Both the position numbers and the translations under genes were made by a program. DNA of 46,591 nucleotides from an uncultured Clostridium sp. (GTDB lineage: Bacteria; Bacillota; Clostridia; TANB77; CAG-508). This document shows, piece after piece, positions 18,697 through 26,759 of the stretch; position 1 is the first letter of the stretch, and every line of letters begins with the position of its first letter. The notes beneath the pieces are model-generated. The model worked only from the letters and a program-made list of their open reading frames with translations, had not been told where the DNA came from and made no database searches. The DNA lies in NCBI GenBank assembly GCA_948470605.1, contig CAOKPI010000010.1, positions 1 through 46,591 on the forward strand, in the 5' to 3' direction.

Positions 18697-19800
18697 ATGA
18701 GTGTAGAAACAGATTTAAAAAAGGACGGAATTCAAGTAATCGAAACCCTACCCACTTTAAAAATCAATTCCATTGCACGAAACATATCACAAAAAATTTG
18801 TGATACTTTTCCTGATTATGGTTTTAATCAAAATGAATTATTTATTCGATTATCTAGGCTAAATATGTATAAAGCAAAAATGCCAGAGGGAATGGCAGAA
18901 GCAAATTATTTTTACAAAAATACTTCTATTTATTTCAATGACCATATTGCAGATGAAGATTTAGAAGAATTTGCCATCCATGAATGTATTCATTATATTC
19001 AAGAAATAAAAGATAAACGAAATTATCTAATAAGAATGGGTCTTTGTGATTACACTGAATTTAAAATATATGGTTTAGGTTTGAACGAAGCTGCTGTTCA
19101 ACTAATTTCATCTAAAATAAATGCGATTCCAAAAGAATATGTAAAATATTTTGGTATTAGTTTTGAAACAACAAGCCCTTCTTATTATCCTTTAGAGTGT
19201 TGTTTAGTCAATCAATTAGCTTATATTACTGGCGAAGATGTTTTATTTGAAAGTACCCTAAAAAGTAATGATAATTTTAAAAAATCCTTTTCTGAACTAA
19301 TTTCTCCAAAAGTATTTATGGCGATTCAAAATGCCATTGATGATATTCTTTATCATGAAGAGGATATTATTAAACTAAATAACAAAATTGCTCAAATTAA
19401 TGATAGAAACAAAAGAGTCGACGGTATGATTAAAAAGATTGACGAATTAAAAAATGAAATAACTCTAATTTTTATGCGAACACAAAACCTTATCATCTCT
19501 AGTTATTTTGATGCCGCTTTTGATAAAATTGTAGATTTAGAAGGTGTCGAGAAATACAGACAAAAACTATATAATTTTAGAGATGTTATTGGTTTTACAG
19601 AAGGATATAGTTTTTTCAATGATTATTATGTTTCAAAAATGGAAGAATTAGAACATAAATATAACTTATTAGAAAATGGACAATTTGAAACTGCTCTTAA
19701 ATTGATTACCAAAAAAGAACATATCTTCATTCGTGTTATCAAAACATTAAAAAAACTTATCTTTGGAACATCTGGCGAAAAAGAAAATGTACCATATTAG
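18697..19800 (+). CDS. Putative zinc metallopeptidase-like protein (HExxH)
   Basis: A 367-residue protein of no family I can name. EEFAIHECIHYIQE holds a zinc-protease HExxH motif (H95, E96, H99). About 30 residues later GLNEAAVQ offers a glutamate (E131) in the place of a third ligand, as in gluzincins. The second half is charged and helical, with likely coiled coil around residues 225-260, and ends in a basic segment (VIKTLKKLIFG). There is no signal peptide, so it is probably cytosolic. It stands alone with its own promoter and a terminator after it. Protease activity is inference from the motif. Confidence 0.6.
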   Translation: MSVETDLKKDGIQVIETLPTLKINSIARNISQKICDTFPDYGFNQNELFIRLSRLNMYKAKMPEGMAEANYFYKNTSIYFNDHIADEDLEEFAIHECIHYIQEIKDKRNYLIRMGLCDYTEFKIYGLGLNEAAVQLISSKINAIPKEYVKYFGISFETTSPSYYPLECCLVNQLAYITGEDVLFESTLKSNDNFKKSFSELISPKVFMAIQNAIDDILYHEEDIIKLNNKIAQINDRNKRVDGMIKKIDELKNEITLIFMRTQNLIISSYFDAAFDKIVDLEGVEKYRQKLYNFRDVIGFTEGYSFFNDYYVSKMEELEHKYNLLENGQFETALKLITKKEHIFIRVIKTLKKLIFGTSGEKENVPY

Positions 19801-19806
19801 AAATCT

Positions 19807-19890
19807 AAAAATAATGAATTAAGAAATTCTAAATCAATTTTATGTTTTTCCCATAAAGTTGATAAAGCTTCTTATTCATTATTTTTTTAT
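19807..19890. terminator. Long hairpin between convergent genes
   Basis: AAAAATAATGAATTAAGAA pairs with TTCTTATTCATTATTTTT (one bulge) around a loop of about 45 bases and ends in T on both strands. It probably terminates the HExxH gene and may terminate the GltD-like gene. Confidence 0.5.
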
Positions 19891-19901
19891 TTAAATTCCT
19901 A

Positions 19902-21161
19902 TTAAATTTGTTCACTTATCTTTTTTGCCGCTTCTCTTCCAGAATGTGCTGCCCATGCTACTGTTGCTTTTATCCCTGCTAAATCACCACCAGCATATAT
20001 TTTAGGGTTAGAAGTTTGGTAGTTTTCATTAATTTCAAGATTTCCCCATTTATTCGTTTGTAAACCTAAGTCCTTCACATACGGTTCTACTTGAGAACCA
20101 AGTGCCATTACCATATAATCCATCTTTATGGTATAATTACTACCTTCTAGATTAACTGGTACCAATCTAGTATCATTTTCTTTTTGTACCAATTCCGTTT
20201 TAATTAATTCCACTTCTTCTACTTTATTTTTCCCCTTAATTTTTACAATATTATTTTGGAATAGAAACTCAATTCCTTCTTGCATAGCCTCTTCTACTTC
20301 TTTATCCTCTGCTGGCATTTGTTCTCTCGCTCTTCGATAAATCACCTTTACCTCTTTTGCCCCTAGTCTTTTAATTGTCCTAGCGCAATCCATTGCTACA
20401 TTTCCACCACCAACTACAGCTACTACTTTATCGTTGTAATTTGGATGTAGATTATGCTCTAAAAGCTCATTTCCGCCAAATACACCTTCTAAATCTTCTC
20501 CTTCTACTCCCATCTTAGAAGATTGATTAGCACCAAAACTTAAGAAAATAGCATCGTATTGGTTTTCTAAATCTTTTAGGAAAATATTTTTTCCAAGTTC
20601 CTGATGATATTTAACTTGAATTCCTAATTGCAAAATTTTCTTCACAGATTTTTGGACAATCTCTTTTGGCAATCGAAACTCAGGAATTCCATGTACTAGC
20701 AATCCGCCTAAATAATCATATTTTTCATATATCGTTACTTGTATTCCTTTCTTTGCCAAAAAAGCACTAGCTGTCAATCCCGCTGGACCTCCTCCTATCA
20801 CTGCCACCTTTTTATTGATTTTATTTTGGTTTATCTCCTTCTGATAGCAATTTAGCAAACTGTCCTCCTCATCTACTATCGTATCAAAGATGAAAGCTTC
20901 TAAATCTCCTATTGAAACTGCCTCTCCTTTAATACCTCTTACACAAGAACCTTGACATTGCTTTTGATGGGGGCAGATTCTTCCACAGATACCTGGTAAT
21001 ACGGTGGTTTCTGATAATATCTCGTATGCTTTTTTATAATTATCTTGCTTAATTTGCTCAATAAATTGAGGTATATGATTTCCTAACGGACATCCTTTTA
21101 TAGAACATGGCTTGGCTTTACAATTTAAACAGTAATTAGATTTTTCGTTTATTTCTTCCAT
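19902..21161 (-). CDS. GltD-like NAD(P)H-dependent oxidoreductase (Fe-S flavoprotein)
   Basis: A 419-residue flavoprotein resembling the small subunit of glutamate synthase and its stand-alone relatives. The N-terminus has cysteines in NYCLNCKAKPCSIKGCP and GICGRICPHQKQCQGSC, which bind two 4Fe-4S clusters. The FAD site is VAVIGGGPAGLTASAFLAKKG. The NAD(P) site is VAVVGGGNVAMDCARTIKRLG, and AGGDLAG closes the FAD fold. It moves electrons from NAD(P)H to a partner. No large glutamate synthase subunit lies nearby, so the partner is unknown. AAGGA lies about 12 bases before the ATG. Confidence 0.88.
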   Translation of the reverse strand: MEEINEKSNYCLNCKAKPCSIKGCPLGNHIPQFIEQIKQDNYKKAYEILSETTVLPGICGRICPHQKQCQGSCVRGIKGEAVSIGDLEAFIFDTIVDEEDSLLNCYQKEINQNKINKKVAVIGGGPAGLTASAFLAKKGIQVTIYEKYDYLGGLLVHGIPEFRLPKEIVQKSVKKILQLGIQVKYHQELGKNIFLKDLENQYDAIFLSFGANQSSKMGVEGEDLEGVFGGNELLEHNLHPNYNDKVVAVVGGGNVAMDCARTIKRLGAKEVKVIYRRAREQMPAEDKEVEEAMQEGIEFLFQNNIVKIKGKNKVEEVELIKTELVQKENDTRLVPVNLEGSNYTIKMDYMVMALGSQVEPYVKDLGLQTNKWGNLEINENYQTSNPKIYAGGDLAGIKATVAWAAHSGREAAKKISEQI

Positions 21162-21291
21162 TTTTATTACATTCCTTCCAAATTCATATCAATTTAGTTT
21201 GTTGTTTTCTGTATTTTATTATAGATATTACTGTCTGTCAATTTATTTGACCCTTTTGTACAATAAGTAAAATTTATTTTGTTTTCAATAA

Positions 21292-21435
21292 AGTTTATTC
21301 TATTTTTTATGAAGTAACAAATCGTGGGGACCAACAAGTTACAGAATGTTACTAAATTTTAAGTTGTAAGCAACTTGAAATTTTGCTACAGTCTGTTATG
21401 TAGTTGGGAGTTACAAATAAAAAATAGAATAAACT
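21292..21435. repeat. MITE-like element, family C, copy 2
   Basis: Terminal inverted repeats AGTTTATTCTATTTTTTAT occur at both ends of a 144-base element. It shares its ends and the internal motif ACCAACAAGTTACAG with the copy at 13970-14253. The core differs: an internal hairpin pairs AAATTTTAAGTTG with CAACTTGAAATTT. It fills the gap between the GltD-like gene and the glycosylase gene. Confidence 0.75.
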
Positions 21436-21460
21436 CTTACAAAAATGAAATACTTTTTTA

Positions 21461-22007
21461 TTAACATTTATCTAATACCAATTTCAAATCATGAATAAAA
21501 TCAATTTTTTTTGTATCATCGCGAAGCAAGGCAGCTGGATGCCAAGTTGGCATATAATAAATTCCTTTCTTTTCAATCCATTTCCCTCGAGAAGCTGTTA
21601 TTCCATACTCTTTCCCTAAAATATTTTTAAGGGCTACACTTCCGAAGTAACACAATAATTTCTGGTTGTACCAAAATAACTTGATTTCGCAAATAATTCA
21701 TGCAAGCAAAAGCCTCATCTTCCTCTGGATTACGATTAGCTGGTGGTCTACATTTTACAATATTAGCAATATACACATCTTCTCTTTTGATACCAACTGT
21801 TTGAAAAGCCATATCCATTAATTTACCAGCTCTTCCCACAAAAGGTTCTCCCAGTCTATCCTCATCTGCACCAGGTCCTTCTCCAATAAACATAATTTTT
21901 GCCTTCTTATTTCCTACGCCAAAAACAATATTCTGCCTTGTCTTACACAACTTACACTTATTACAATCAACAATTGCTTCTTCTAATTCTTTCCACGTTT
22001 CAAACAT
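21461..22007 (-). CDS. Uracil-DNA glycosylase (family 4/5 type), read through a CGG +1 shift
   Basis: This enzyme removes uracil from DNA. The N-terminus carries cysteines for a 4Fe-4S cluster ([10 protein letters not shown]), then the [23 protein letters not shown] motif, cut here as two overlapping parts, and [13 protein letters not shown]. After PEIIVLL the zero-frame codon is CGG (21644-21642). Skipping the C reads GGA and continues SVALKNILG, then the catalytic motif [10 protein letters not shown], to the stop at 21461. The joined length is 181 residues, close to family norm. Unshifted, the protein ends five codons later and lacks the catalytic histidine. The likely start is the ATG at 22007; the frame is open to an ATG at 22040, but a palindrome separates both from the ribosome site. 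Confidence 0.85.
21641..21644 (-). other. CGGA +1 frameshift site in the uracil-DNA glycosylase gene
   Basis: The zero-frame context is CTT CGG AAG. Dropping the C at 21644 gives CTT GGA AGT (Leu-Gly-Ser), the usual sequence after the IIVLL strand. The preceding codon is the same CTT as in mfd. Confidence 0.85.
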
Positions 22008-22062
22008 ATGGGTAGTTTGGGACTGTTCCAAACTACCCATTGATTGGTACTTTGGGGACAGG
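22008..22062. repeat. Palindrome and GGGGACAGG core between ribosome site and start of the glycosylase gene
   Basis: A perfect 13-bp stem (22008-22020 with 22028-22040) abuts the ATG at 22007. Next to it, 22051-22062 reads TTTGGGGACAGG on the plus strand, the REP core. The AAAGGAGGAGAGG site lies beyond, at about 22063-22076, too far from either ATG for normal initiation unless the hairpin folds and brings it close. Confidence 0.6.
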
Positions 22063-22089
22063 CCTCTCCTCCTTTTCTTTTTTTATTTT

Positions 22090-23007
22090 TTATTTTACAC
22101 ATTGTTCTATTAATTTTATTTTTTTGCTTTGGTTTGTATCTATTCTTGCTTTTGTTCCAATTGGGATAACGGTTTTATTTTCGATATGTCCAAAATTATT
22201 AGATTGGATGATTGGAAATGCATATTCTCCTGTTAATATGTCTAATACGATTTGCTCTAATGTGATATTACTTTCATGTTGGTAATTTCCAATCCAGATT
22301 CCTTTTATTTGGTCAAAAACTCCATTTTGTTTCATATGTGCTAGAGCATGACTTACCATAGCAGGATTTGCTTCCAATCCAAGTTCTTCTATGAATAATA
22401 TTTTATCTTTGAAATCAACTTGATATTTGCCACTTACTAGACTATGTATTAAGGTAAGATTTCCTCCTATTAAATTTCCTTCTGCTTGTCCTTCTTGTAT
22501 TGTTACATATTCTTCGTTTTCTTTTCCTAGCTCTAAACTTCCTTCTACAAATCTTTTTATGGCTTCTTGATAACTATAATCTGTCTCATCTGTTGCAATG
22601 GTTTTAAAGTTAGTTCCACTAAAGGTAATTAAATCTGTTTTTGCATGAATGATATTAGTAAGGGAGGTGATGTCACTATAACCACATAAAATTTTAGGAT
22701 TTTGCTTGATTAATTCATAATCTAAAAATTCAAATACCGTGTTGGAATTATTTCCTCCTTTAGCACACCATATCATTTTTACCTCTTTGTCTCGAAACAT
22801 ATCGTTAATATCTTCTGCCTTTTCTTTTGCTGTACTACTATACCCATTTGTATGAGCGTAAATATTGTTAGAAAATTTCACTTGAAAGCCACTTTTTTCT
22901 ACTATTTGCTTAGCTCTATCTAACTCTTCTATATTATCTCCTATAATTGGATTCGATGGTGCTACCACTCCAATGGTATCTCCTCGTTTTAATTTATTTG
23001 GAATCAT
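22090..23007 (-). CDS. S66-family LD-carboxypeptidase (LdcA/MccF-like)
   Basis: A 305-residue serine peptidase of the S66 family. These cut the L,D bond of murein tetrapeptides during wall recycling or inactivate microcin-type nucleotides. Seen are [13 protein letters not shown] at the N-terminus, [14 protein letters not shown], the nucleophile region [12 protein letters not shown], and [17 protein letters not shown], followed by LFIEELG with the catalytic glutamate. There is no signal peptide, so it acts in the cytosol. AAAAAGGAGTGAG precedes the ATG. A family B REP pair sits upstream of it. Confidence 0.88.
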   Translation of the reverse strand: MIPNKLKRGDTIGVVAPSNPIIGDNIEELDRAKQIVEKSGFQVKFSNNIYAHTNGYSSTAKEKAEDINDMFRDKEVKMIWCAKGGNNSNTVFEFLDYELIKQNPKILCGYSDITSLTNIIHAKTDLITFSGTNFKTIATDETDYSYQEAIKRFVEGSLELGKENEEYVTIQEGQAEGNLIGGNLTLIHSLVSGKYQVDFKDKILFIEELGLEANPAMVSHALAHMKQNGVFDQIKGIWIGNYQHESNITLEQIVLDILTGEYAFPIIQSNNFGHIENKTVIPIGTKARIDTNQSKKIKLIEQCVK

Positions 23008-23025
23008 TTTTACTCACTCCTTTTT

Positions 23026-23144
23026 GAGACAAGAGGGACAGGTTTATTTTGTCTCATATTTTTTGTCGTTTTTTGTCTGTTTCTATTTTTGACATTTTTC
23101 GAGCTAATTTATGAGACAAAATAAACCTGTCCCCTTTGTCTCAT
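23026..23144. repeat. REP-like palindromic pair, family B, copy 1
   Basis: The left arm 23026-23057 and right arm 23111-23144 are near-perfect inverted copies with core GGGACAGGTTTATTTTGTCTC and a spacer of about 53 bases. The right arm contains the TGA stop of the MFS gene ending at 23141. Confidence 0.85.
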
Positions 23145-24427
23145 TGCTCGTCATATTTTGTTTCTTCTTTTGAATATTCTTCTGGCTTTAGTCCTACACG
23201 GCTACTCATATATCTTTCTGTTAATATAAAAGCTATCATAAAAATAACCCCAATAATTATCATACAATAAGCTGTCGTCATTTTATCTAATAGGAAGGAA
23301 GCAAATAATCCTCCTATTACTCTAATTATATTACAAAATAAATTTTTAGTAGCAAATATTTTAGTATCTATTTGTTTATTCGTAAAATTTCTTAAATACT
23401 TATCAATAATCGTATAATACATTCCATTTCCAAAATTATAAATTAAATTGGTTATAATAATAATTCCTAATAATAACAAATATTTTTCTGCTTTCAACCC
23501 ACAAATTCCTGCTATAACAGTACTAATTGATAAAATCATAGCGATGGTAATTAAAGATTTATTTCTCAATTTATTGTGAAATACCTCTTGCTTCTTAGAA
23601 GCATAGGAACTAATATAGCTTCCTATAGCAGCTATGATTCCAATTACTACAGAAGATACTTTTAATTCTTCTAATAGACTAATATGATAGCTGTCTAAAA
23701 TTGTTAATAGAGAAACAATTAATCCTGCACATAATATCAACGCTTTTAATCTTTCTGATTTCAAAACATAAATAAATCCCTCTTTTACGTTTTTTAGTTG
23801 TTCATTTCCTAATATTTTAGTAACATTTTTCCTCTTTTTTTCAATTGGTTCGATAAATCCCATTGATAAAATGGCTACAACAATTAAGGTAAATAATGAA
23901 CATATAAGTGGCAAATATCCATTTATCGTATATAAAAAACCTGCTATTATCTTAGATATGGCATTAAATAAATAATATCCCGATGCTCCCTTTGCACTTA
24001 TTTTAGAATATATCTTACTTTTGTATTTAGAAGGTGGTATGGATTCATTTAGTAAACTTGGCTCAGCCATGTTTTTGATAGAAAATGCTATAGCACATAT
24101 AAATTCTGCAAAAACTAAATCAAATAAGTTTCGACTTAGCATTATAATTATCATATAAAAGCAGTTTAAAACATTTCCTAAAATAATACTATTTTTTCTT
24201 CCTAAAAACTCTACCACGATATTAGCTGGAATTTGCAGAATAATACTAAAAAAAGCATAAAAAGTCTCTTTCAATACAAAATTTGCTGCACTAATTCCTT
24301 TAATTTGTGTTAGAAATAGGAATTCGATGGTATAAAAGAATAGATAATCCCATGCCAATTTTTTATAAATTGGAAAAATTCTCATATTCACTTTTCGCAT
24401 TTTTTGTGTTTCTTCTTTGGTACTCAT
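23141..24427 (-). CDS. MFS transporter, paralogue 1
   Basis: A 428-residue membrane protein with about 12 hydrophobic segments, of the major facilitator type. It is closely similar to the two proteins at 25441 and 26760. All share an opening near MRK-x-NM-x-(I/L)FP, a FLGRKNSIILGN loop after the second span (the MFS motif A position), LLNESIPP, and an identical tail RVGLKPEEYSKEETKYD. The substrate is unknown; drug or nucleoside efflux are typical guesses only. AAAAGGAG precedes the ATG. The stop codon lies inside a REP arm. Confidence 0.82.
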   Translation of the reverse strand: MSTKEETQKMRKVNMRIFPIYKKLAWDYLFFYTIEFLFLTQIKGISAANFVLKETFYAFFSIILQIPANIVVEFLGRKNSIILGNVLNCFYMIIIMLSRNLFDLVFAEFICAIAFSIKNMAEPSLLNESIPPSKYKSKIYSKISAKGASGYYLFNAISKIIAGFLYTINGYLPLICSLFTLIVVAILSMGFIEPIEKKRKNVTKILGNEQLKNVKEGFIYVLKSERLKALILCAGLIVSLLTILDSYHISLLEELKVSSVVIGIIAAIGSYISSYASKKQEVFHNKLRNKSLITIAMILSISTVIAGICGLKAEKYLLLLGIIIITNLIYNFGNGMYYTIIDKYLRNFTNKQIDTKIFATKNLFCNIIRVIGGLFASFLLDKMTTAYCMIIIGVIFMIAFILTERYMSSRVGLKPEEYSKEETKYDEQ

Positions 24428-24442
24428 TACACTACTCCTTTT

Positions 24443-24562
24443 GAGACAAGGGGGACAGGTTTATTTTGTCTCATATTTTTTATCGTTTTTTGTCTAATTT
24501 CTTTTTTCAACATTTTTCTATCTAATTTATGAGACAAAATAAACCTGTCCCTCTTGTCTCAT
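24443..24562. repeat. REP-like palindromic pair, family B, copy 2
   Basis: The arms 24443-24474 and 24529-24562 match those of the copy at 23026-23144, with a diverged spacer. The right arm contains the TGA stop of pgeF at 24559-24561. It separates pgeF from MFS paralogue 1. Confidence 0.85.
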
Positions 24563-25398
24563 TTTAATTCAATTAATGCAGTATTTAGTCCATAATCTTG
24601 TTTCTCCACTCGATAGGAATGGATTAAATCTGAATGACAGACACTACAAATTTTGCTATCTATGATATTTTCTGGCTTTAGTCCTTCCTTTTGCAAAATC
24701 TCTTGATTGATTTTTATCGTATCGATATTCCATTTTTGATTAGCCACTGTTTCTTCTATTATCTCATCTATGTTTTCCAAATCTTGAAATTCTTTTTCAA
24801 AGCTTTCTTTTACCTCTTTTTCCACTTCAAAATGGCACTTTCGAATGCTTGGACAAATACAACATAGAATATCTTCTGGATTACAATTCCATTCCGCTTT
24901 CATCTTTTTTATGGTTTCTACAGAAATTCTTTGTAGGGTTCCTCTCCAACCCGAGTGTGTATTGGCTATTACCTTTTTTATTGGGTCGAAAAACAGTAAC
25001 AAAATACAATCTGCATTTGTGGTTGCTAATAGAATCTTTTTTTGATTGGTAATCAATCCATCTGTTTTATCATATTGTGGTAAGTTAAAATCTGGCTCAT
25101 TCTTATTTATTTTTTCTTTTACTACTTTGACTCGGTTGGTATGTTCTTGATTAGTTTTCACCAAATGTTCAGGTCTAGCATTTATTGCTTGACAAAGATT
25201 TTTGTAATCTTGCATCGCTTTCTGATAATCATTTTCTGATAATTTCTCTTTATCGGCTCTTGCCGTTCTATAATTTTTGTCAATTCCTATGCTATAAGCA
25301 TGATTGACAATATCTTTATAGGCTAAAAGCTTTCTGAATTGTATATATGGCATACCATCTTTTTCAAAGTATATCACATTTTCATTTGATAAATCCAC
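24559..25398 (-). CDS. pgeF: PgeF/YfiH multicopper-oxidase-like (laccase domain) protein
   Basis: A 279-residue member of the YfiH/PgeF (DUF152) family. Metal-binding residues are visible in ANTHSGWRGTLQRI and in CCICPSIRKCHFEVEKEV. The C-terminus has CSVCHSDLIHSYRVEKQDYGLN. Relatives have been described as polyphenol oxidases, purine nucleoside phosphorylases or editors of wall precursors. The start is GTG at 25398, preceded by AAGGAG. It is inserted between two MFS paralogues and flanked by REP arms of two families. Confidence 0.85.
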   Translation of the reverse strand: MDLSNENVIYFEKDGMPYIQFRKLLAYKDIVNHAYSIGIDKNYRTARADKEKLSENDYQKAMQDYKNLCQAINARPEHLVKTNQEHTNRVKVVKEKINKNEPDFNLPQYDKTDGLITNQKKILLATTNADCILLLFFDPIKKVIANTHSGWRGTLQRISVETIKKMKAEWNCNPEDILCCICPSIRKCHFEVEKEVKESFEKEFQDLENIDEIIEETVANQKWNIDTIKINQEILQKEGLKPENIIDSKICSVCHSDLIHSYRVEKQDYGLNTALIELK

Positions 25399-25413
25399 TA
25401 GGCATTTCTCCTT

Positions 25414-25445
25414 ATCATGATTTTGAGACGGAGGAAAAAATCATG
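25414..25445. repeat. Single REP arm, family A
   Basis: Reads ATCATGATTTTGAGACGGAGG then AAAAAATCATG. It matches the family A core except GAGAC for GGGGAC and has no partner arm. The TGA stop of MFS paralogue 2 (25441-25443) lies in it, and the ribosome site of pgeF borders it. Confidence 0.7.
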
Positions 25446-26736
25446 CTTTAACTATTTCCTTCATTTTATCATATTTTGTCTCTTCTTTTGAATATTCTTC
25501 CGGTTTTAGACCCACTCTACTTTTCATAAATTTAGTCACTAATATCATTAACATGGCAAATATAACACCAACCATTATCATACAATAAGCCGTTTCCATT
25601 CGGTCCAATAAAAAGGCTCCTAAGAAACCTACTACTGCACCAGCAATTCCCTTTAAAAAATTATTCGCTGTAAAAATTTTTGTATCAATTTTTTCATTTG
25701 TAAAATTACTTAAGTACTTTTCTATTAAAGGGTCATACATGGCTGAAAAAATATATTTAACAAAATAAAATCCAACAACTACATAGATAACGATTGCATA
25801 TTGTTTTGCTATCACCCCTGCTATTCCTACCAAAAAACAAGTTCCTATGATTGAAAAGGCTACAACAGAAAGTGATTTGTTTCGTAATTTGTTATGGAAT
25901 TGTTCTTGCTTTTTAATAGCCATTCCTCCCACAATCCTTAGTATGGCAAATAAAATTCCCAAATAGCCAGCAGAAATTTCTAAATCCTCCAGCATACTAA
26001 TTTCATAATTAGATACGATTCCAAATACCCCTGTCATAACAGCTGAATACAATAAGAGACTTTTTATTCTCTCTGATTGTAACACAAATTTGAACACCTC
26101 TCCGATTTCTTTTAGCTGTCCTACACTTTGTATTTTCTTTTTCTTCGTTTTTTTGATTGGCTCGATAAATAATGTTGCCATAAAAGTTACTATGATTAAA
26201 GTTGCTAGCGATAGAAAAATCGGAATATAGGGGTTTATCTCATATAAAACTCCCGCTATCATAGTCGAAATTGCATTAATGATATAATATCTTGACATTC
26301 CTTTTTCATTTATTTTAGCAAAAATTTTACTTTTAAACTTAGTTGGCGGTATGGATTCATTTAATAAACTTGGTTCGGCACTTTCTTTAATAGCAAAAGA
26401 AATTGAACTCAACATTTCTGCAACAATTAAATAAAATAAATGATTACTAAATATAACAACTACCATATATACACAGCTTAAAATATTTCCTAAAATGATA
26501 CTATTTTTTCTTCCTAGAAATTCTATGATAAAAGTGGCTGGTATTTGCGAAAACACGGTAAATAGATAATAGAAAGAATCAATTAATACAACATCTGCTG
26601 GATTGATATGTTTTACTTGGGTCAAAAATAGGAAATTTATCGTATAGAAAAAGATATAATCCCAACTTAATGTTTTATAGGCTGGAAATAGTTTCATATT
26701 TCTTTTTCTCATTTGTACTTTACTAGCTTCGTCCAT
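25441..26736 (-). CDS. MFS transporter, paralogue 2
   Basis: A 431-residue transporter with about 12 membrane segments, similar along its length to the neighbours on both sides. Landmarks are FIIEFLGRKNSIILGN after span two, ESAEPSLLNESIPPTKFKSK in the central loop, and the shared RVGLKPEEYSKEETKYD tail. AAGGAGTAACA precedes the ATG at 26736. Its gene starts 23 bases after the stop of paralogue 3, so the two are probably cotranscribed. Substrate unknown. Confidence 0.82.
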   Translation of the reverse strand: MDEASKVQMRKRNMKLFPAYKTLSWDYIFFYTINFLFLTQVKHINPADVVLIDSFYYLFTVFSQIPATFIIEFLGRKNSIILGNILSCVYMVVVIFSNHLFYLIVAEMLSSISFAIKESAEPSLLNESIPPTKFKSKIFAKINEKGMSRYYIINAISTMIAGVLYEINPYIPIFLSLATLIIVTFMATLFIEPIKKTKKKKIQSVGQLKEIGEVFKFVLQSERIKSLLLYSAVMTGVFGIVSNYEISMLEDLEISAGYLGILFAILRIVGGMAIKKQEQFHNKLRNKSLSVVAFSIIGTCFLVGIAGVIAKQYAIVIYVVVGFYFVKYIFSAMYDPLIEKYLSNFTNEKIDTKIFTANNFLKGIAGAVVGFLGAFLLDRMETAYCMIMVGVIFAMLMILVTKFMKSRVGLKPEEYSKEETKYDKMKEIVKA

Positions 26737-26759
26737 TGTTACTCCTTAATATTTTCTTT

